Origin: Guadua angustifolia
Lineage: Eukaryota > Streptophyta > Magnoliopsida > Poales > Poaceae
NCBI GenBank assembly: GCA_036346375.1
Contig: CM070517.1
Coordinates: forward strand, 45,604,200 to 45,668,199
DNA length: 64,000 nucleotides
Direction of reading: 5' to 3'
Shown: positions 1-11,403 of the stretch, piece by piece
How positions within the stretch are numbered: the stretch's first letter is position 1
How the letters are laid out: every line of letters starts with the position of its first letter
Position numbers and translations under genes: made by a program
Notes under the pieces: generated by a model
Database searches by the model: none
Told to the model about the DNA's origin: nothing
The model's input: only the letters and a program-made list of their open reading frames with translations

Positions 1-769
1 ACTATGATATTTTTATTAGTGTTAGCATGTTCACATGCGGATTGTAGTTGTTGATTCTATTTAGTGTCATATACTCTTATTAGTGTGATTGCAATATAGT
101 TTGTGTATAGACTATAGATTCCTTTGCTTTTGGGGATAATATTATTTGGTCTAAGCCGGTGACTCTGCCATACCTAAATTTATTCTTGGGTCCACCACTG
201 CTACTAGGCTAATGATCTGGGGATCATTTACTTGGAACAGTGTATTCAGTTTGAATAGGAGGCTGAGGCTGTTTGTGTGTGCTAAGCGAATCTGTGTATG
301 TGCATAAGGGCAATTGGATGGTCAAATGTGTCCCTATTGAACTAAAGATAGAATAGAGTTTTGAGCTTCTTTCTTATCCCTCTAATATATGTCTACGTGT
401 TCAATATTTACCCAATCTGCGGTTGTATTTGTTACCTCCAATTTCATTCGGTTTGCACAACATTTGCATACAGCCGTACACTGGTACATGTCATGAAAAA
501 TCATGTAGACACACATATGGTAATTGCGACAGATTAACAGCTGCACTGGACTCACTCTGCTTCATCCTTATGTAAGGCCCGCCCTTCTCCCTTAAAACTC
601 TCTTACCTTGTCCTTGTGCTTAGTTTGACATGTAGCTGTGAGCTTGTCCTTTGTCACAAGAGCACAAACTCCTAATGCTCTTAGCCTAGTTATACTACTT
701 TTCCCAATCTTCTCAATTCTTCCACTCTGGTGTCTCATGGTGTTGATTGCAAGGGTAGGTAGCATGGTT
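1..769. other. Intergenic, no gene recognised
   Basis: AT-rich sequence with only short open frames, none with recognisable protein similarity. I see no clear terminal repeats or RNA gene here. Confidence 0.5.
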
Positions 770-1680
770 ATCACGGCGTCATCTAGTCGCTAGGCATTGA
801 CCGCCAGGGGGGCTCGCCTCGCCTTGCGATGGTAAGTCGCCCACTTGGCTGTGTCAAGCATCGCCTGGGCGTTGACTGCCTTCGCCCAAGCTCAGAGGGG
901 GTGAACGCGAGGCGTGCGTCGGCGTCGACGCTGGCACGGAAGGCTTCGGAGGTGTCAACGACATGGACCGCAATGGTGCACACCACGAGGCCATGCTCGG
1001 CGGTGAACCTACGCGCTGCCCAGGCGGAGAAGGAGGGCATAGAGGCGGTGGCAGGGTTGGCGAGGTGTTGCTCGTAGGGGGCGGTGAAGAGGAATGTGAC
1101 GGAGCTCGAGCGGAGCAGGAGGGAGGCATGTGCGGAGTTCCCCGTGGAGAGATCACAGACCGCATGGCAAGCGGCACTCCGAGCGTGAAGGAGAAGCGGC
1201 CGGCGGCGGAGGCACACCAGAGCTCGATGAGGTGGAACGAGAGCGTGTGGAAGCGGTCGGCACGCGGGTTGGCACAGATGAACCGGCAGTGGCCAACGAG
1301 TTGAATGTGCTCCTCCGCCAGTGCCACTATAAATCTAAGACGCTCTACTGTACCTATGGCTATCGATGTATTGTCTTGAGAAGCCCATGTAGGATCTAGC
1401 AGTGCATACCCAACAGCAGAGTCCAGCTCTTTAACAGGCCTCGAAATGTTAGCAAGCCATCAACAATCTTTAAAGATGCGAGCTGCTTCTGAGTTGCTCT
1501 TGGGGTATGCAAGGAAGTGGGGGGTAAATAAAGGGAGGAGATTGCACCATGTGGGCGCTGGGTAACTAAAGGGAGGAGATTGTGCCATGTGTTGCATTTC
1601 GTTTGGTCGCCTAACTATCGCCTGGGCGCCTAGGCATCCTGGTGCCCCAAAGGCGACTCGCCTCGCTGGGGCGCCGTGAT
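770..1680. mobile_element. Mutator-like element, Pack-MULE candidate
   Basis: The ends are inverted: ATCACGGCG at 770-778 and CGCCGTGAT at 1672-1680, with more degenerate GCC/CTAGGC similarity inside both ends. The flanks (around 761-769 and 1681-1690) share a CATGGT core, compatible with a decayed 9-10 bp target duplication as made by Mutator-like elements. The interior, about 830-1310, is strikingly GC-rich compared with its AT-rich surroundings, as in elements that carry captured host gene pieces. Overlapping open frames exist on both strands but none resembles a known protein. A short direct repeat (about 1525 and 1566) lies near the right end. No transposase is visible, so it would be non-autonomous. 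Confidence 0.5.
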
Positions 1681-1996
1681 ACCCATGGTAGGTAGGTTGC
1701 TTAAAGGGGCCTCACAACATATTTGCAAATTGATCTCAAAATTTGAAGTATTATTCTATAGGTCTGCCACCCAAAATCACCTTTTGGGAGAAGACTATGT
1801 GCAGGATTGCTGTTGGATTCTTGTGTTGTGAAAAAGACCAATTTGGTTATCGGAGGATAGGTACTACATAGCATATCTTCCCCAAAGCCTATTTGTTTTT
1901 TTTTCTTTGCGAGGTCCCCAACCCTAGTCATACCAAGTAATTTCTTATTTCTATTTATAATTACTTCTTTCCCTCTCTCTCTTCATGCTTAATGAG

Positions 1997-2026
1997 CCCC
2001 CCCCCTGCGCGCGCGCGCGGCGGGGT
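1997..2026. repeat. C-run followed by (GC)n simple repeat
   Basis: A run of C is followed by alternating GC dinucleotides and GGCGGGG. Simple sequence, with no function inferred. Confidence 0.8.
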
Positions 2027-2289
2027 TTCTCCTCTTTAGTAGATAAGAATTTGTGTAACATCTGGTGAGTGGGGCTGGACTGGTCCATCTTAGAGAGACA
2101 AATCATTTTTGCTTGTGCTGTATGTGTCAACTTATAAGTTGTTAATATATGTCCTAAATTCGCTTCATCATGGAGGAATGACTCTACACAACAAAGTAGA
2201 AGAGATTAACTCATAGTAAAGGGCCTTGGATTTGAAAATTAATAGTTTTGTTCTACCGTGAACCCCCTAGAGTGACACTGTTCACATAC

Positions 2290-2680
2290 TGTTGGTGCGT
2301 TGTGTGAGGGGGGATGCGCCCGAAGATTAGGAAGGATTGTTTGGTTAGGAATCTATCTATTAGGCATCTTATCTTTTTGTTGGTTTCCATAATTGTTAGG
2401 AATCGATTCCATGTTAGTTTCCATACTTGTTACTTGTTTGGATTCCATAAAATTAGTTTCTTGATATGTTAGGAGGGCTCTGGCCTTCTATATAATGAGG
2501 TGTATTTTGATGGTTAGTATCAAGCAATAATCAATCAAGAAAAGTATCTAGCCTCCCTTCGTCCACCAGGCCTTAGAACCTTGTAACGAAGGCAGGGTGA
2601 AGACTGAAGAGTTGGACCAGTGGTCAAGGGAAAGCGCCCTATACCCGACCTTCAGCCCCCTACCCAAGCAGGTAAACAAC
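2290..2680 (+). mobile_element. LTR-like segment, possible solo copia LTR
   Basis: The segment begins TGTTGG and holds repeated GTTAGGAATC and TTTCCATA motifs. A TATA-like CTATATAATGAGG near 2497 is followed about 25 bp later by an A-rich CAATAATCAATCAAG tract. This layout is typical of plant Ty1-copia LTRs. I could not define the right end or a 5-bp target duplication, and no internal coding region follows, so solo LTR is an inference. Confidence 0.35.
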
Positions 2681-2700
2681 AAATTTGGAGAATATGTGGG

Positions 2701-2872
2701 TTTTAAATGGGATATTTGATGATTTGCCCCGTTTTTCTAGGTGCAATTGATCATTTGCCCGCATGTCTTACTGACATGTGGCCCCAAGGCCCGCATGTTA
2801 GTGAGGCATCATGGGGCAAATGATCAATGGCAAAGGAAAAATGGGGAAAATCATCAATTTTTCCATTTTAAA
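2701..2872. mobile_element. Palindromic MITE, about 172 bp
   Basis: The two ends are inverted copies over about 30 bp. The left end reads TTTTAAATGG, then TGATGATTTGCCCC. The reverse complement of the right end reads TTTAAAATGG, then TGATGATTTTCCCC. The similarity continues inward (GTTTTTC; TGATCATTTGCCC), so the whole element can fold into a hairpin. There is no coding capacity. The family was not identified. Confidence 0.6.
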
Positions 2873-4435
2873 TAACTATCACCGCACTAAATTTGAACAG
2901 AAGATGATTGTGTGCTTGTACTGTTTCATGAATCACTAGGTAGCCAAAATAATGAAACTATGCTACAAAAATATATATCCTTTGTTATGGCCAAGTTGGT
3001 TATCTCACAGCTCTGAGTGTAAACTCATGATCTCACAACTAAAATCTAAAAGCAATATCTGAGATAGCCCCTTCTTCTAAGGGCAATGTGGGTGGAAATT
3101 CATAGATGTCACCAATGCTAGCAGCATATATTGTTCAAACCTGAAAGTTTCAGATTAAGTGGCAATATTGCTATGAGCCCCCTCAAACAATCCGCATGTT
3201 CACTTCTCTTACTTGGGCCCATCAAACTCCTTAGTCCTTTCCCACCCACCGAACACTCAATTGCCATTGTAACTAGAACACGACACTGTAGCAATATTGG
3301 GCTGCAACTGGCTGCTGCCATTGACCTTTTTCTGGCTAGTTTTCCTGTTCTTCTAGAGTTAGTTAGGATGCTACTGTCTTTCTTTCTGTTTTAGGTAAAT
3401 CTTTTCTTGACTTGACAATAATAAATAATTCAGTGACAAAAATACTCAGTACTTTTATGTTTGTTTCTAGTATCCTATGCTCTCTGCTGCAGCCTTTTTT
3501 ATGTCACTAAATCATGCACAACACAAACTATGCTAGCAGGTCTTGTCTGTTTGACCAGCTGCTGCTACCAACCATTCTTCAGTGACAGCAAACCACAGTG
3601 ATTACATAAACAACTTCATCAAGAAGACAAGAACTTTTACATGTGTAGAGGATCAAGAATAATGCTTCGCTCTACCTTGCTGCTGTGCTGTGAGTGCTGT
3701 CATGCTGATGTGAAATTTCATTTTTGGTCAATCTTGTTCATGTATCTTGCCTTACCAGTATTGCCTTCGTTGTGGCGTGTCATTGGATGTGTCACAAAAC
3801 ATGTTATTTAGAATGATATATCATATATTTTATACATAGACTGTAAGCTTCTGTTTCTTAGCTCAGTGACTTGCCAGGTTCTGCATTGGTTTGTGAGATC
3901 ATGTCTTTCAACCTGTAATATGCTGTTCATATGTAAGGAAAGTTTTTTCGTTTATAATTATTGTGTTGCTGCCCTGATAGGATAGCTTATATTTGTGAAA
4001 TGTAAGATTGAAAATATGACCCCCAACCTTCAAAACATGAAAGTATAGCAAGGATCAGCTGAGTTTGACTTGTACATTTATTGTTCGTATGTAAGAAATT
4101 TTTTGGACTTATTGGCGTATGGATCCTGCTGCCATACAGATGGATAGGATTGCTGGATATTCCTTCTTACTTGATCTTGTCATATCATTTTAGCTCTACT
4201 ATTAATTGAATAGAATTAGCAATACAGTCTAGTGATTGATATTGGAAAAGGGCATTTCTTGCATTGTTTTGTCCGTCTATCCTGATCTACATGGTTTGTG
4301 ATTATTCCTTTAGCTTTGCATAACAGTATTATTGTTGTGGACCCACAAATGTCTAATTTTCAGGTGCTACTAATGGTTCTGTTAGGAGCATATTTTCAGT
4401 TAGTAAGAATTATTTTTTCCTTTCTAAATTTGCAG
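2873..4435 (+). other. Upstream region of the DnaJ gene
   Basis: No coding sequence is recognised. A splice acceptor preceded by a pyrimidine tract ends at 4434-4435 (TTTGCAG), which suggests that much of this stretch is promoter plus a 5' leader intron of the following gene. The upstream leader exon was not identified. Confidence 0.4.
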
Positions 4436-4606
4436 GGCCTTATGCCCTGAAGGTTCATTTGGCATTTTGTTGTCTGAGAAAGTGATCCAGACATCTGCAT
4501 CCACTTTCAAATAGTATCCGCTGTAAAGCATGAGTCTGAGGATACTCATTTCCAGTTGATAGCACTTCACACGAGGGCTGTTGTGGTATTTTTTTCCCCA
4601 GAGATT

Positions 4607-7510
4607 ATGATGGAGTGCAACAGAGAAGAGGCCCTCAGGGCCAGGGAAATTGCTGTAAAAAAGATGGAAAACAAAGACTTTAATGGTGCCCAGAGGATTC
4701 TACTTAAAGCTCAAAAGCTTTTTCCGGAGCTTGAGAATATATTTCAGTTGTTAAATGTCTGCAATGTACATTGTGCAGCAGAGGCAAGGGTGAATGGAGA
4801 GATGGACTTGTATCGAATCCTTCAAGTGGACGCAACAGCGGATGATGTTACCGTAAGAAAGCAATACCGCAAGCTTGCCTTTTCACTCCATCCTGATAAA
4901 AATTGTTTTGCTGGTGCTGAAGCTGCTTTTAAGTTGGTTGCTGAAGCTCACACAGTATTGTGCGATCGAACAAAGCGATCTCATTATGACATCAAAAGGC
5001 AGAATGCTTCCAGAAAAGTGCCAAAGAAAGCTACACAGCCACCAAAGAAGACTGACACAAATAAATCTAGTGTGCCTGGATATGGACTGACATTTTGGAC
5101 TGTATGCCCCCATTGTCAGGTACGATATCAGTACTACAACAACATCCTAAACACTCTGGTCTGCTGTCTGAACTGCAGAAAGAATTTTTTTGCATACAGT
5201 CTAAAGGAACACTCTGTGCCCACTTCATCAAGTGTACCCAGTAGTTCTCAAGTTCCAGCAAAGATGTTTCCAAATCAACAGCGTGATACCCCCAGCCAAC
5301 AAGGTCACCCTGTGAAGCTTTCTTCTACAGGTGTAAACACAGATGCAAAACAAAGGGTAGACCGCGCAGGTGGTGAGAAGAAAGCTAACTGGTCAGAGAT
5401 TACAAAGAGGGGAGTTGAAATTCCAATGATGAACCAAAGTAAATTTTCTGCCCAAACTGCGAACGTGAATACAGGTGGAAGATTGGCACCAGATCCTGCT
5501 GATCTAAATGCTGTTGACAGAAAGAACTTGGGTAGAGAAGATGCATCTACAGTGCCAAATGCTGCAGGATCCTCCAGTCTCCGGAGATCAGGTAAGAGAA
5601 AGCAAGATGCTGATGGAAGCAGTAGCCTGAACTCAAATAACAGAAAGAGGCAAAGGAAGAATGATTTGCCATCTAATGTTGTTTTGAGTTCTAAGAAAAT
5701 ATTTGATGATAATGTAACTAATGCTGACAGACAACCAGTTCCACCTCATGTGTCCAGCAAAGTAGACATTCAAGAGAAACCAAAAACTACAAACGTAGGT
5801 GATCAGGACAACATCAAGGCAGAAGCTACTGATACTGATGGGCAGAATAAGCCTTGCTATTCAGTCAACCTTTCCTTCCCTGATCCAGATTTCTTTGATT
5901 TTGAGAAGTTGAGGGATGTCAATCTGTTTGCAGTTGGTCAGATCTGGGCCCTTTATGATAACCTTGATGGCATGCCAAGATTTTATGCTCGAATAAAACA
6001 TTTTGATCCCTCCAAATTTAAAGTTCATCTCACTTGGTTGGAGCATGATGCCATGAATGAAGAAGAGGATAAATGGACTGATGAAGAACTGCCTGTTGCT
6101 TGTGGAAACTTTTGCTTGGGAACAACAGAGATGTCACAAGACAGGCTCATGTTTTCTCATATTGTTTCATGGACAAAAGGCAAAAGAAGGAATTACTATG
6201 AAGTATATCCTAAAAAGGGTGAGGTATGGGCTCTTTATAAGGGATGGAGCATGCAGTGGAGTTCAGATGCAGATAATCATAGATCCTATGAGTACGAAGT
6301 TGTTGAAGTCCTGTCCGATCTCTCAGTTCATGCTGGTGTCACTGTTGTCCCATTGGTCAGGATTAAGGGCTTTGTCAGTTTATTTGCGACAGCTAAAGAC
6401 AAACCTGCAATCGTGATAGCATCAAGTGAGCTACTTCGATTTTCTCACAGTGTCCCCTCTTATAGGACAAATGGAAATGAAAAGATAGGTGTCCCAGGAG
6501 GGTTTCTGGAACTTGACACTGCATGTCTTCCCAATGACCTGGATGTAGCATTACCTTCTGTTACTCTTGACTCTTACATGTCTCTCGGGAAGAAAGAGGG
6601 CAGCACATTCATTGATTTGACCACTAAAAGTACAAGTAGTAGAATAGATCCTGGAAATGAGCAAATTGCACAAAAGGATAATCACTCTGAAGCACATACT
6701 TCCCGCCCAATGTCTACAGAAAATCATGAAGGTCCTCCTCCTGAACAAAACACATCCTCACCTAAAAATGCCCGTAGCACCAATGGATTTGGTGATTCCT
6801 CTCAGCAAAGCTGTCCCTCCCCCAGTATTTATGCATATCCTGATTCTGAATTCCACAACTTCGAAGAAGGCCGCTCAAGTGATAAGTTTGAACGTGGACA
6901 AATTTGGGCTTTATACAGTGATCTTGATAAATTTCCCAAGTTCTATGGCTGGATCAGCAAAGTCGAGCTAGAACCATTCAGAGTGCAGTTGACCTGGCTT
7001 GAGGCTTGCCCTCAACAGGAGCAGGAGAAAAGGTGGTTAGAGCAGGATATACCTATCAGCTGTGGTAAATTTAAAATTCGAAGCTGGAAAACGAAGTATG
7101 ACACAAATGATACTTTCTCTCATTTGGTAGATTCTGGACAAATTGGCACAAAATGGCAGATTGAAATTCTTCCGCAAGTAGGTGAGGTTTGGGCCATCTA
7201 CATGAAGTGGGCACCTGACTGGACTCCTTCCAGCATCGATGCTTGTGAATATGCCATCGGTGAGATCATCGAGCGCACTGAAGCTAGCATAAAATTTTCT
7301 TTTCTGACCCAAGTTAATGGTTACAGAGCGGTGTTCAAGCCTGACAAGCAAAAGGGGGTTCTGGACATACCTACTAGAGATCATTTGAAGTTTTCTCACC
7401 GAATACCCTCTTTCCGTCTGACAGAAGAAAGAGGTGGCAAGCTCCGTGGCTTCTATGAGCTTGATCCAGCTTCTGTTCCTGATGTTTTCCTCTACAGGGA
7501 TACCCCATGA
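4607..7510 (+). CDS. DnaJ (J-domain) protein with two DUF3444 domains
   Basis: Predicted J-domain co-chaperone of a plant-specific family; such proteins stimulate Hsp70 ATPase, but the client is unknown. Using the ATG at 4607 (another follows at 4610) the product is 967 aa in one coding exon. The J domain starts near residue 67 with the HPD motif at 95-97. A zinc-ribbon-like pair follows: CPHC at 167-170 and CCLNC near 187. A long basic, Ser/Asn-rich linker with KRKQ and RKRQRKN clusters suggests nuclear location. DUF3444 copies lie at about 418-625 and 741-965, each starting with a PDPDFFDFE-like or PDSEFHNFE-like motif and containing GQIWALY. The open frame runs upstream to 4556 but without an ATG. 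A 5' leader intron acceptor lies at 4434-4435. Intact; the family is clear, the function is inferred. Confidence 0.9.
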   Translation: MMECNREEALRAREIAVKKMENKDFNGAQRILLKAQKLFPELENIFQLLNVCNVHCAAEARVNGEMDLYRILQVDATADDVTVRKQYRKLAFSLHPDKNCFAGAEAAFKLVAEAHTVLCDRTKRSHYDIKRQNASRKVPKKATQPPKKTDTNKSSVPGYGLTFWTVCPHCQVRYQYYNNILNTLVCCLNCRKNFFAYSLKEHSVPTSSSVPSSSQVPAKMFPNQQRDTPSQQGHPVKLSSTGVNTDAKQRVDRAGGEKKANWSEITKRGVEIPMMNQSKFSAQTANVNTGGRLAPDPADLNAVDRKNLGREDASTVPNAAGSSSLRRSGKRKQDADGSSSLNSNNRKRQRKNDLPSNVVLSSKKIFDDNVTNADRQPVPPHVSSKVDIQEKPKTTNVGDQDNIKAEATDTDGQNKPCYSVNLSFPDPDFFDFEKLRDVNLFAVGQIWALYDNLDGMPRFYARIKHFDPSKFKVHLTWLEHDAMNEEEDKWTDEELPVACGNFCLGTTEMSQDRLMFSHIVSWTKGKRRNYYEVYPKKGEVWALYKGWSMQWSSDADNHRSYEYEVVEVLSDLSVHAGVTVVPLVRIKGFVSLFATAKDKPAIVIASSELLRFSHSVPSYRTNGNEKIGVPGGFLELDTACLPNDLDVALPSVTLDSYMSLGKKEGSTFIDLTTKSTSSRIDPGNEQIAQKDNHSEAHTSRPMSTENHEGPPPEQNTSSPKNARSTNGFGDSSQQSCPSPSIYAYPDSEFHNFEEGRSSDKFERGQIWALYSDLDKFPKFYGWISKVELEPFRVQLTWLEACPQQEQEKRWLEQDIPISCGKFKIRSWKTKYDTNDTFSHLVDSGQIGTKWQIEILPQVGEVWAIYMKWAPDWTPSSIDACEYAIGEIIERTEASIKFSFLTQVNGYRAVFKPDKQKGVLDIPTRDHLKFSHRIPSFRLTEERGGKLRGFYELDPASVPDVFLYRDTP

Positions 7511-8165
7511 CATGACGACTTCAAAGCAGACTCTGGAAATAGTTAAACTGAATTTTCTAAGTAGAATTATGTCTTTGATATATTCTGCCATCAATATTTT
7601 TGGTGTACATATATCATATATGCCAGTCAGCTTTAGTCTATTCAAAACCATGCTGACATTCTCCTGCCGAGGCCTCTGTTACTTGTCAACTATCATGTTG
7701 CACCGAAAGCGAAGCTCTTCTCAAAATCATGCTAATGTTTTAAGCGCAGAAGCCTCTCACTGGCTCCGTCTGTTTCATCAGGTTATTACTAGCGCCTGTG
7801 GAAGGGTACTACGTTCCACTGTTTACAGTAGGATGCAATCGGGTAATGCTTCTATGCAGCTCTTCACATTTTCTTGTGTGTTCAATGATTCAAGTGTCAG
7901 ATAGTATTGTGAAACTGCAGAACCTTACCACTGCACTGTTGTTTACAATGTAACGAAGTTGTAACCTGGACATTTCCGCTTTGGCCCCCAAAAGTTATGT
8001 GACTTCTGTTAGAACTGTTACTCAACGTTTGCATTCATGTGAAAATATGAATGAGTTTTTGAACTAGTGCCAGAAAATACCACAAATTTTTTTTCGGAGT
8101 TAATTATAGTATCATCAACATTTATCAGTTTTTCATCAACTTTTATCAGTTTTTTCATCTATAGC
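7511..8165 (+). other. 3' region of the DnaJ gene
   Basis: The sequence after the stop codon is AT-rich with no conserved open frame, consistent with a 3' untranslated region of several hundred bases. The polyadenylation site was not determined. Confidence 0.4.
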
Positions 8166-8171
8166 ACTAAG

Positions 8172-8405
8172 CCTAGGCTGTGTTTGGTACAGCTTCAGCT
8201 CTATTAGATCCGTGGATTTGGTAGAGCTAGGTATTTCTAATTCCGCAGATCCGTGGAGCTGGAGCTGTGGATATGTTAAGAGTGTTTAGGTGAGTCATCT
8301 TGTTTAAATTTAGACTAAAAATATAAACTTAATTCACTTTATTTTAGTCTACAAGTTTCAGATCTGAGGTGAAGCTGAGATCTAGAGCCCTACCAAATAG
8401 TGCCT
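8172..8405. mobile_element. hAT-like MITE
   Basis: The ends are imperfect inverted repeats. The left is TAGGCTGTGTTTGGTACAGCT; the right, read in reverse complement, is TAGGCACTATTTGGTAGGGCT. The inside carries the motifs AGAGTGTTTAGGTGAGTCATC and TTTTAGTCTACAAGTTTCAG, which reappear in the cluster at 63088-63560, so both belong to one family. There is no coding capacity. Target duplication not resolved. Confidence 0.6.
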
Positions 8406-8819
8406 AAGTCTCTGCTACACTAGAATTTTTTTCTACCTACGGAATTCAATCAGACGTCGAAATTACAAAAAAATTCCAAAGTTCGAAATGAGGAAATTGC
8501 CTAGCTTTATGCTACACTAGAAATCTAAGAGTTTTTTTTATGATGAATTCGGATACTTGGAACTGTGTTGAAGTTCAAAAAGTTTGATTAATATCATGTA
8601 AAAGCGACAATTTTCCAACTAGAAGGAGTATTACTTTGTTACATTGGTCGTAAAATTCCCCATTAGTTTCATTAATTAAAAAAAAACATTACAAAACTAC
8701 ATCTAATTTTGTTTGTAAAAGATAGTATACAATCATCATTCCAGTATAGTGGAATACATGTTTTTTTTCTTCTTTTTACTAAGAGTGGAATACAGCACGG
8801 CAAGACCAAGAAGCACATA

Positions 8820-9885
8820 AGGTTTTAAATTTCATTTTCGAATCACATCTCGTGGGCGGCCGAAATCTAAAATTTTGGCGAGATTTTAGAATTTCAACCA
8901 AAATCAAGCTGAAATTTTAAAACCAAATTTCAAATACGGTAATTTTGTGGATGGAAAACCCGAGATTTTGGCCAATCTCACCGCAATTTTGGTAAAATTG
9001 ACTGAAATTTCGGTCATTTTCAAACTCCTGTGAAATGGTCTCTCGAGGGTAGAAAACATTGGGAAAAAATATGAAAAAATCACGCAAGCATTTATCTACA
9101 TTTTCTATCTGTTTAAATGCAAAATACTAAGCTAGAAATTAATTATTTCAATGCAAAATTCTCATGCTTGCATGTCTCCTGCTTTGCAGCATGCATTTAT
9201 GTAGGAGGTATATGTATGGATGTTTGGGGGGATTCCATCTTCTTTCATCTGCTTCATCAAGTCCGCTGCCTCCCAAACTTCTCTCAGAACCCACCTACAC
9301 AAAATATTGGTTATGAAAAAAGCAAAGGAAAATTATAAAAAGCTTTTTGAGTAAACCCTAAAATCAATATGCAGTATGCATAGTCCAAACTAGTGTACAA
9401 CTAATTCAATAAAGAAGTATTGTATTAGTTTCTTCATATCCTGGGTGAGCAGCTGGCCAAGTAGTATCATCCACTCTTTGATTTTCGTGAGGTATTCAAA
9501 AACCTTTCCTATATCTCCATTAGTAGCGTCCTAATAATTGTGTATGTATGCTCATTTGGCGTAATATCAGCAATGGACATATTGTCAAGCATAGAGACGG
9601 CTCTTTCAACCTAAAATACACAAATGAAGTAAATGTATATGTTTTTTTTTTTCAAAATTTTCACATGCATCCCTCATAAAGGCATTAAAATTCGTGCGAA
9701 ATCCAGTTCAAAAAGGTCCAAAAAGGTGAAATTGATCGAAATCTAGCAAAAAATCACTGTAGCAATTTGAAAATTTTCTAAAATTTTATCCCATTGAGAT
9801 TTGAAATCTCAGCCCCATTCAAAATTTTGGCCGAGATCGAAAATCTTGACGAGATTTTGAATTTTGGAAACACCTCAACCCCACC
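8820..9885. mobile_element. AT-rich degenerate repeat with inverted flanks
   Basis: Motifs of the type AAATTTTGGC(C)GAGAT occur in one orientation near 8860-9010 and in inverted arrangement near 9780-9875. This suggests the ends of one old element or a pair of inverted copies. The middle part (9117-9340) has a short open frame with no recognised similarity. Boundaries are approximate and the family is unknown. Confidence 0.25.
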
Positions 9886-10223
9886 AAAACCCACCTGAAG
9901 CTCCGACATTTCTATTTACTGACCAGTGACCATCCCACTCCCACCCGTACTATCCACAAAGTAAAGTCCACAACCTATCTCCACTCCCCCAAACCCCACC
10001 CCATCGATCGCCTCGCCGTTGCCCTCGGCCGGCGGCTTGCTGGCCTCCGGCCACTGCCGGCCACTCCAACCCCAGCCCAGGAGGTTTGTAGTACATACCA
10101 TGCTCTGGTCACCTTACTTGTGTCACATTTATCTCTTTTTTTTTTTGCCTTTCTTGGATGCCGACTAGTTTGGGTTCATGGGTTCTGCTGTGGTGAGCAC
10201 ACGTTTCCTCCATATATTGGACC

Positions 10224-11076
10224 TAGGGTGGGCATTTGGTTTTTAAATAATGCGGTTATAGAATTGTATACCAAATTTCTTTAGCTAGAATGAAAAACCG
10301 AACAGGTTAACCAAAATATTTTGGTTAATCGAGATAGCCCAATATTCGGCATGGAGAAAGGAGGAGCTAACCTAGGCGTTTCTGATGGAGACGAGCAGAG
10401 GAGAGGCTACATGGCAGGGGAGATGGCATGGTACAACAGTAGTCCACAGCGTGAGATGGAGTGGAGTGGAGGGGAGGAGCAGTGCGGATTAGGAAGGAGG
10501 AGCTGAGGAGTGGAGGGGAGGAGCAATGCAAAGGAAGGGGAGCTGACCTGGGCGTTGCTGGCAGAGGCAAGCGGAGGAGAGGCCGAGCGGCGGGGAGGCT
10601 ACCACCACAGGGGAGACAATGTGGAGCAGCATGGCGTAGTAGCAGTCCACGGCGTGAGGGGGAGTGGAGCAGTGCGAAGGAAGGAGGAGCTGACAAAGAT
10701 AGATAGTTCGACATTCGACATGGAGGAAGGAGGAGTTGACCTAGGCATTGCTAGTGGAGGCAGGCGGTGGGGAGGTTGCCGTTGCGGGGGAGACGACGTG
10801 GAGCGGCATGGTGTAGCAGCAATCCGCAGCGTGAGGGGGAGTAGAGCAGAGCCTTGGAGGGGAGGAGCGGTGCTTTTGTGGATAAGGAGGGATGGAGAGG
10901 GAGACGGTGTGGATAAGGATTGCTGCGGAGGGAGTATATCGTTGTTTAGTTTTTCGGTGTTTGGGAGTTAAAAAACGAACTGAAACCCAAAAACTAAATA
11001 GCACTACAATAAAAACCAAACCAAAAACTAAAAAACTAAAATAATCAGTAAATTCGGTTTACATAGGCTACCCCTA
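10224..11076. mobile_element. Non-autonomous hAT element, 853 bp
   Basis: The ends are TAGGGTGGGCAT (left) and, inverted, TAGGGGTAGCCTA (right). They are flanked by an 8-bp target duplication with two differences: ATTGGACC at 10216-10223 and ACTGGATC at 11077-11084. Eight-base duplications are the hAT hallmark. Subterminal AAACCGAA/GGTTAACC-type repeats flank a purine- and G-rich core (10340-10920) that reads open on both strands but has no recognised product. The same end type bounds the element at 35769-39128. Confidence 0.7.
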
Positions 11077-11403
11077 ACTGGATCCGTGTGGTTTATCTTG
11101 TTCATTTTGTTCTTCTATTTGCGTGTGCGCGTGGGCGGGTTCTTGCATTAGTAGTTGCCATCGAGCTACAACACTGTGGTTGCATGTAAATTAAGAGCAT
11201 AATACAATAATAAATAATTGAGTCTAATCATCTGAGCTCACTTTTATTTTTATTATCGCTTCGTCACTAACTACATCGGTAGAGCTAGAATCCTGATCGT
11301 CCGTTTTCGATCAAACGCAAGCATGCAGCTCATACATAAATCGTCGTGCATGCGGCCACCTACCTCCTAATGCAAGGCCTTGTGGCACGAGCGCGCTATA
11401 GCT

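Noticed and set aside
854..1327. 157-codon minus-strand open frame in the GC-rich part of the Mutator-like element
   Set aside because: Overlapping frames of similar length exist on both strands, as expected from high GC, and none resembles a protein. Treated as transposon interior.
3118..3394. Short frames on both strands upstream of the DnaJ gene
   Set aside because: Short, overlapping each other on opposite strands, with no similarity or clear promoter. Likely leader intron or intergenic.
7037..7651. 204-codon minus-strand frame at the end of the DnaJ gene
   Set aside because: Antisense to conserved DUF3444 coding sequence, with no recognised similarity.
10367..10971. Several open frames in the 10.2-11.1 kb hAT element
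   Set aside because: Purine-rich repetitive sequence keeps many frames open by chance. There are no domains and the amino-acid content is low complexity.
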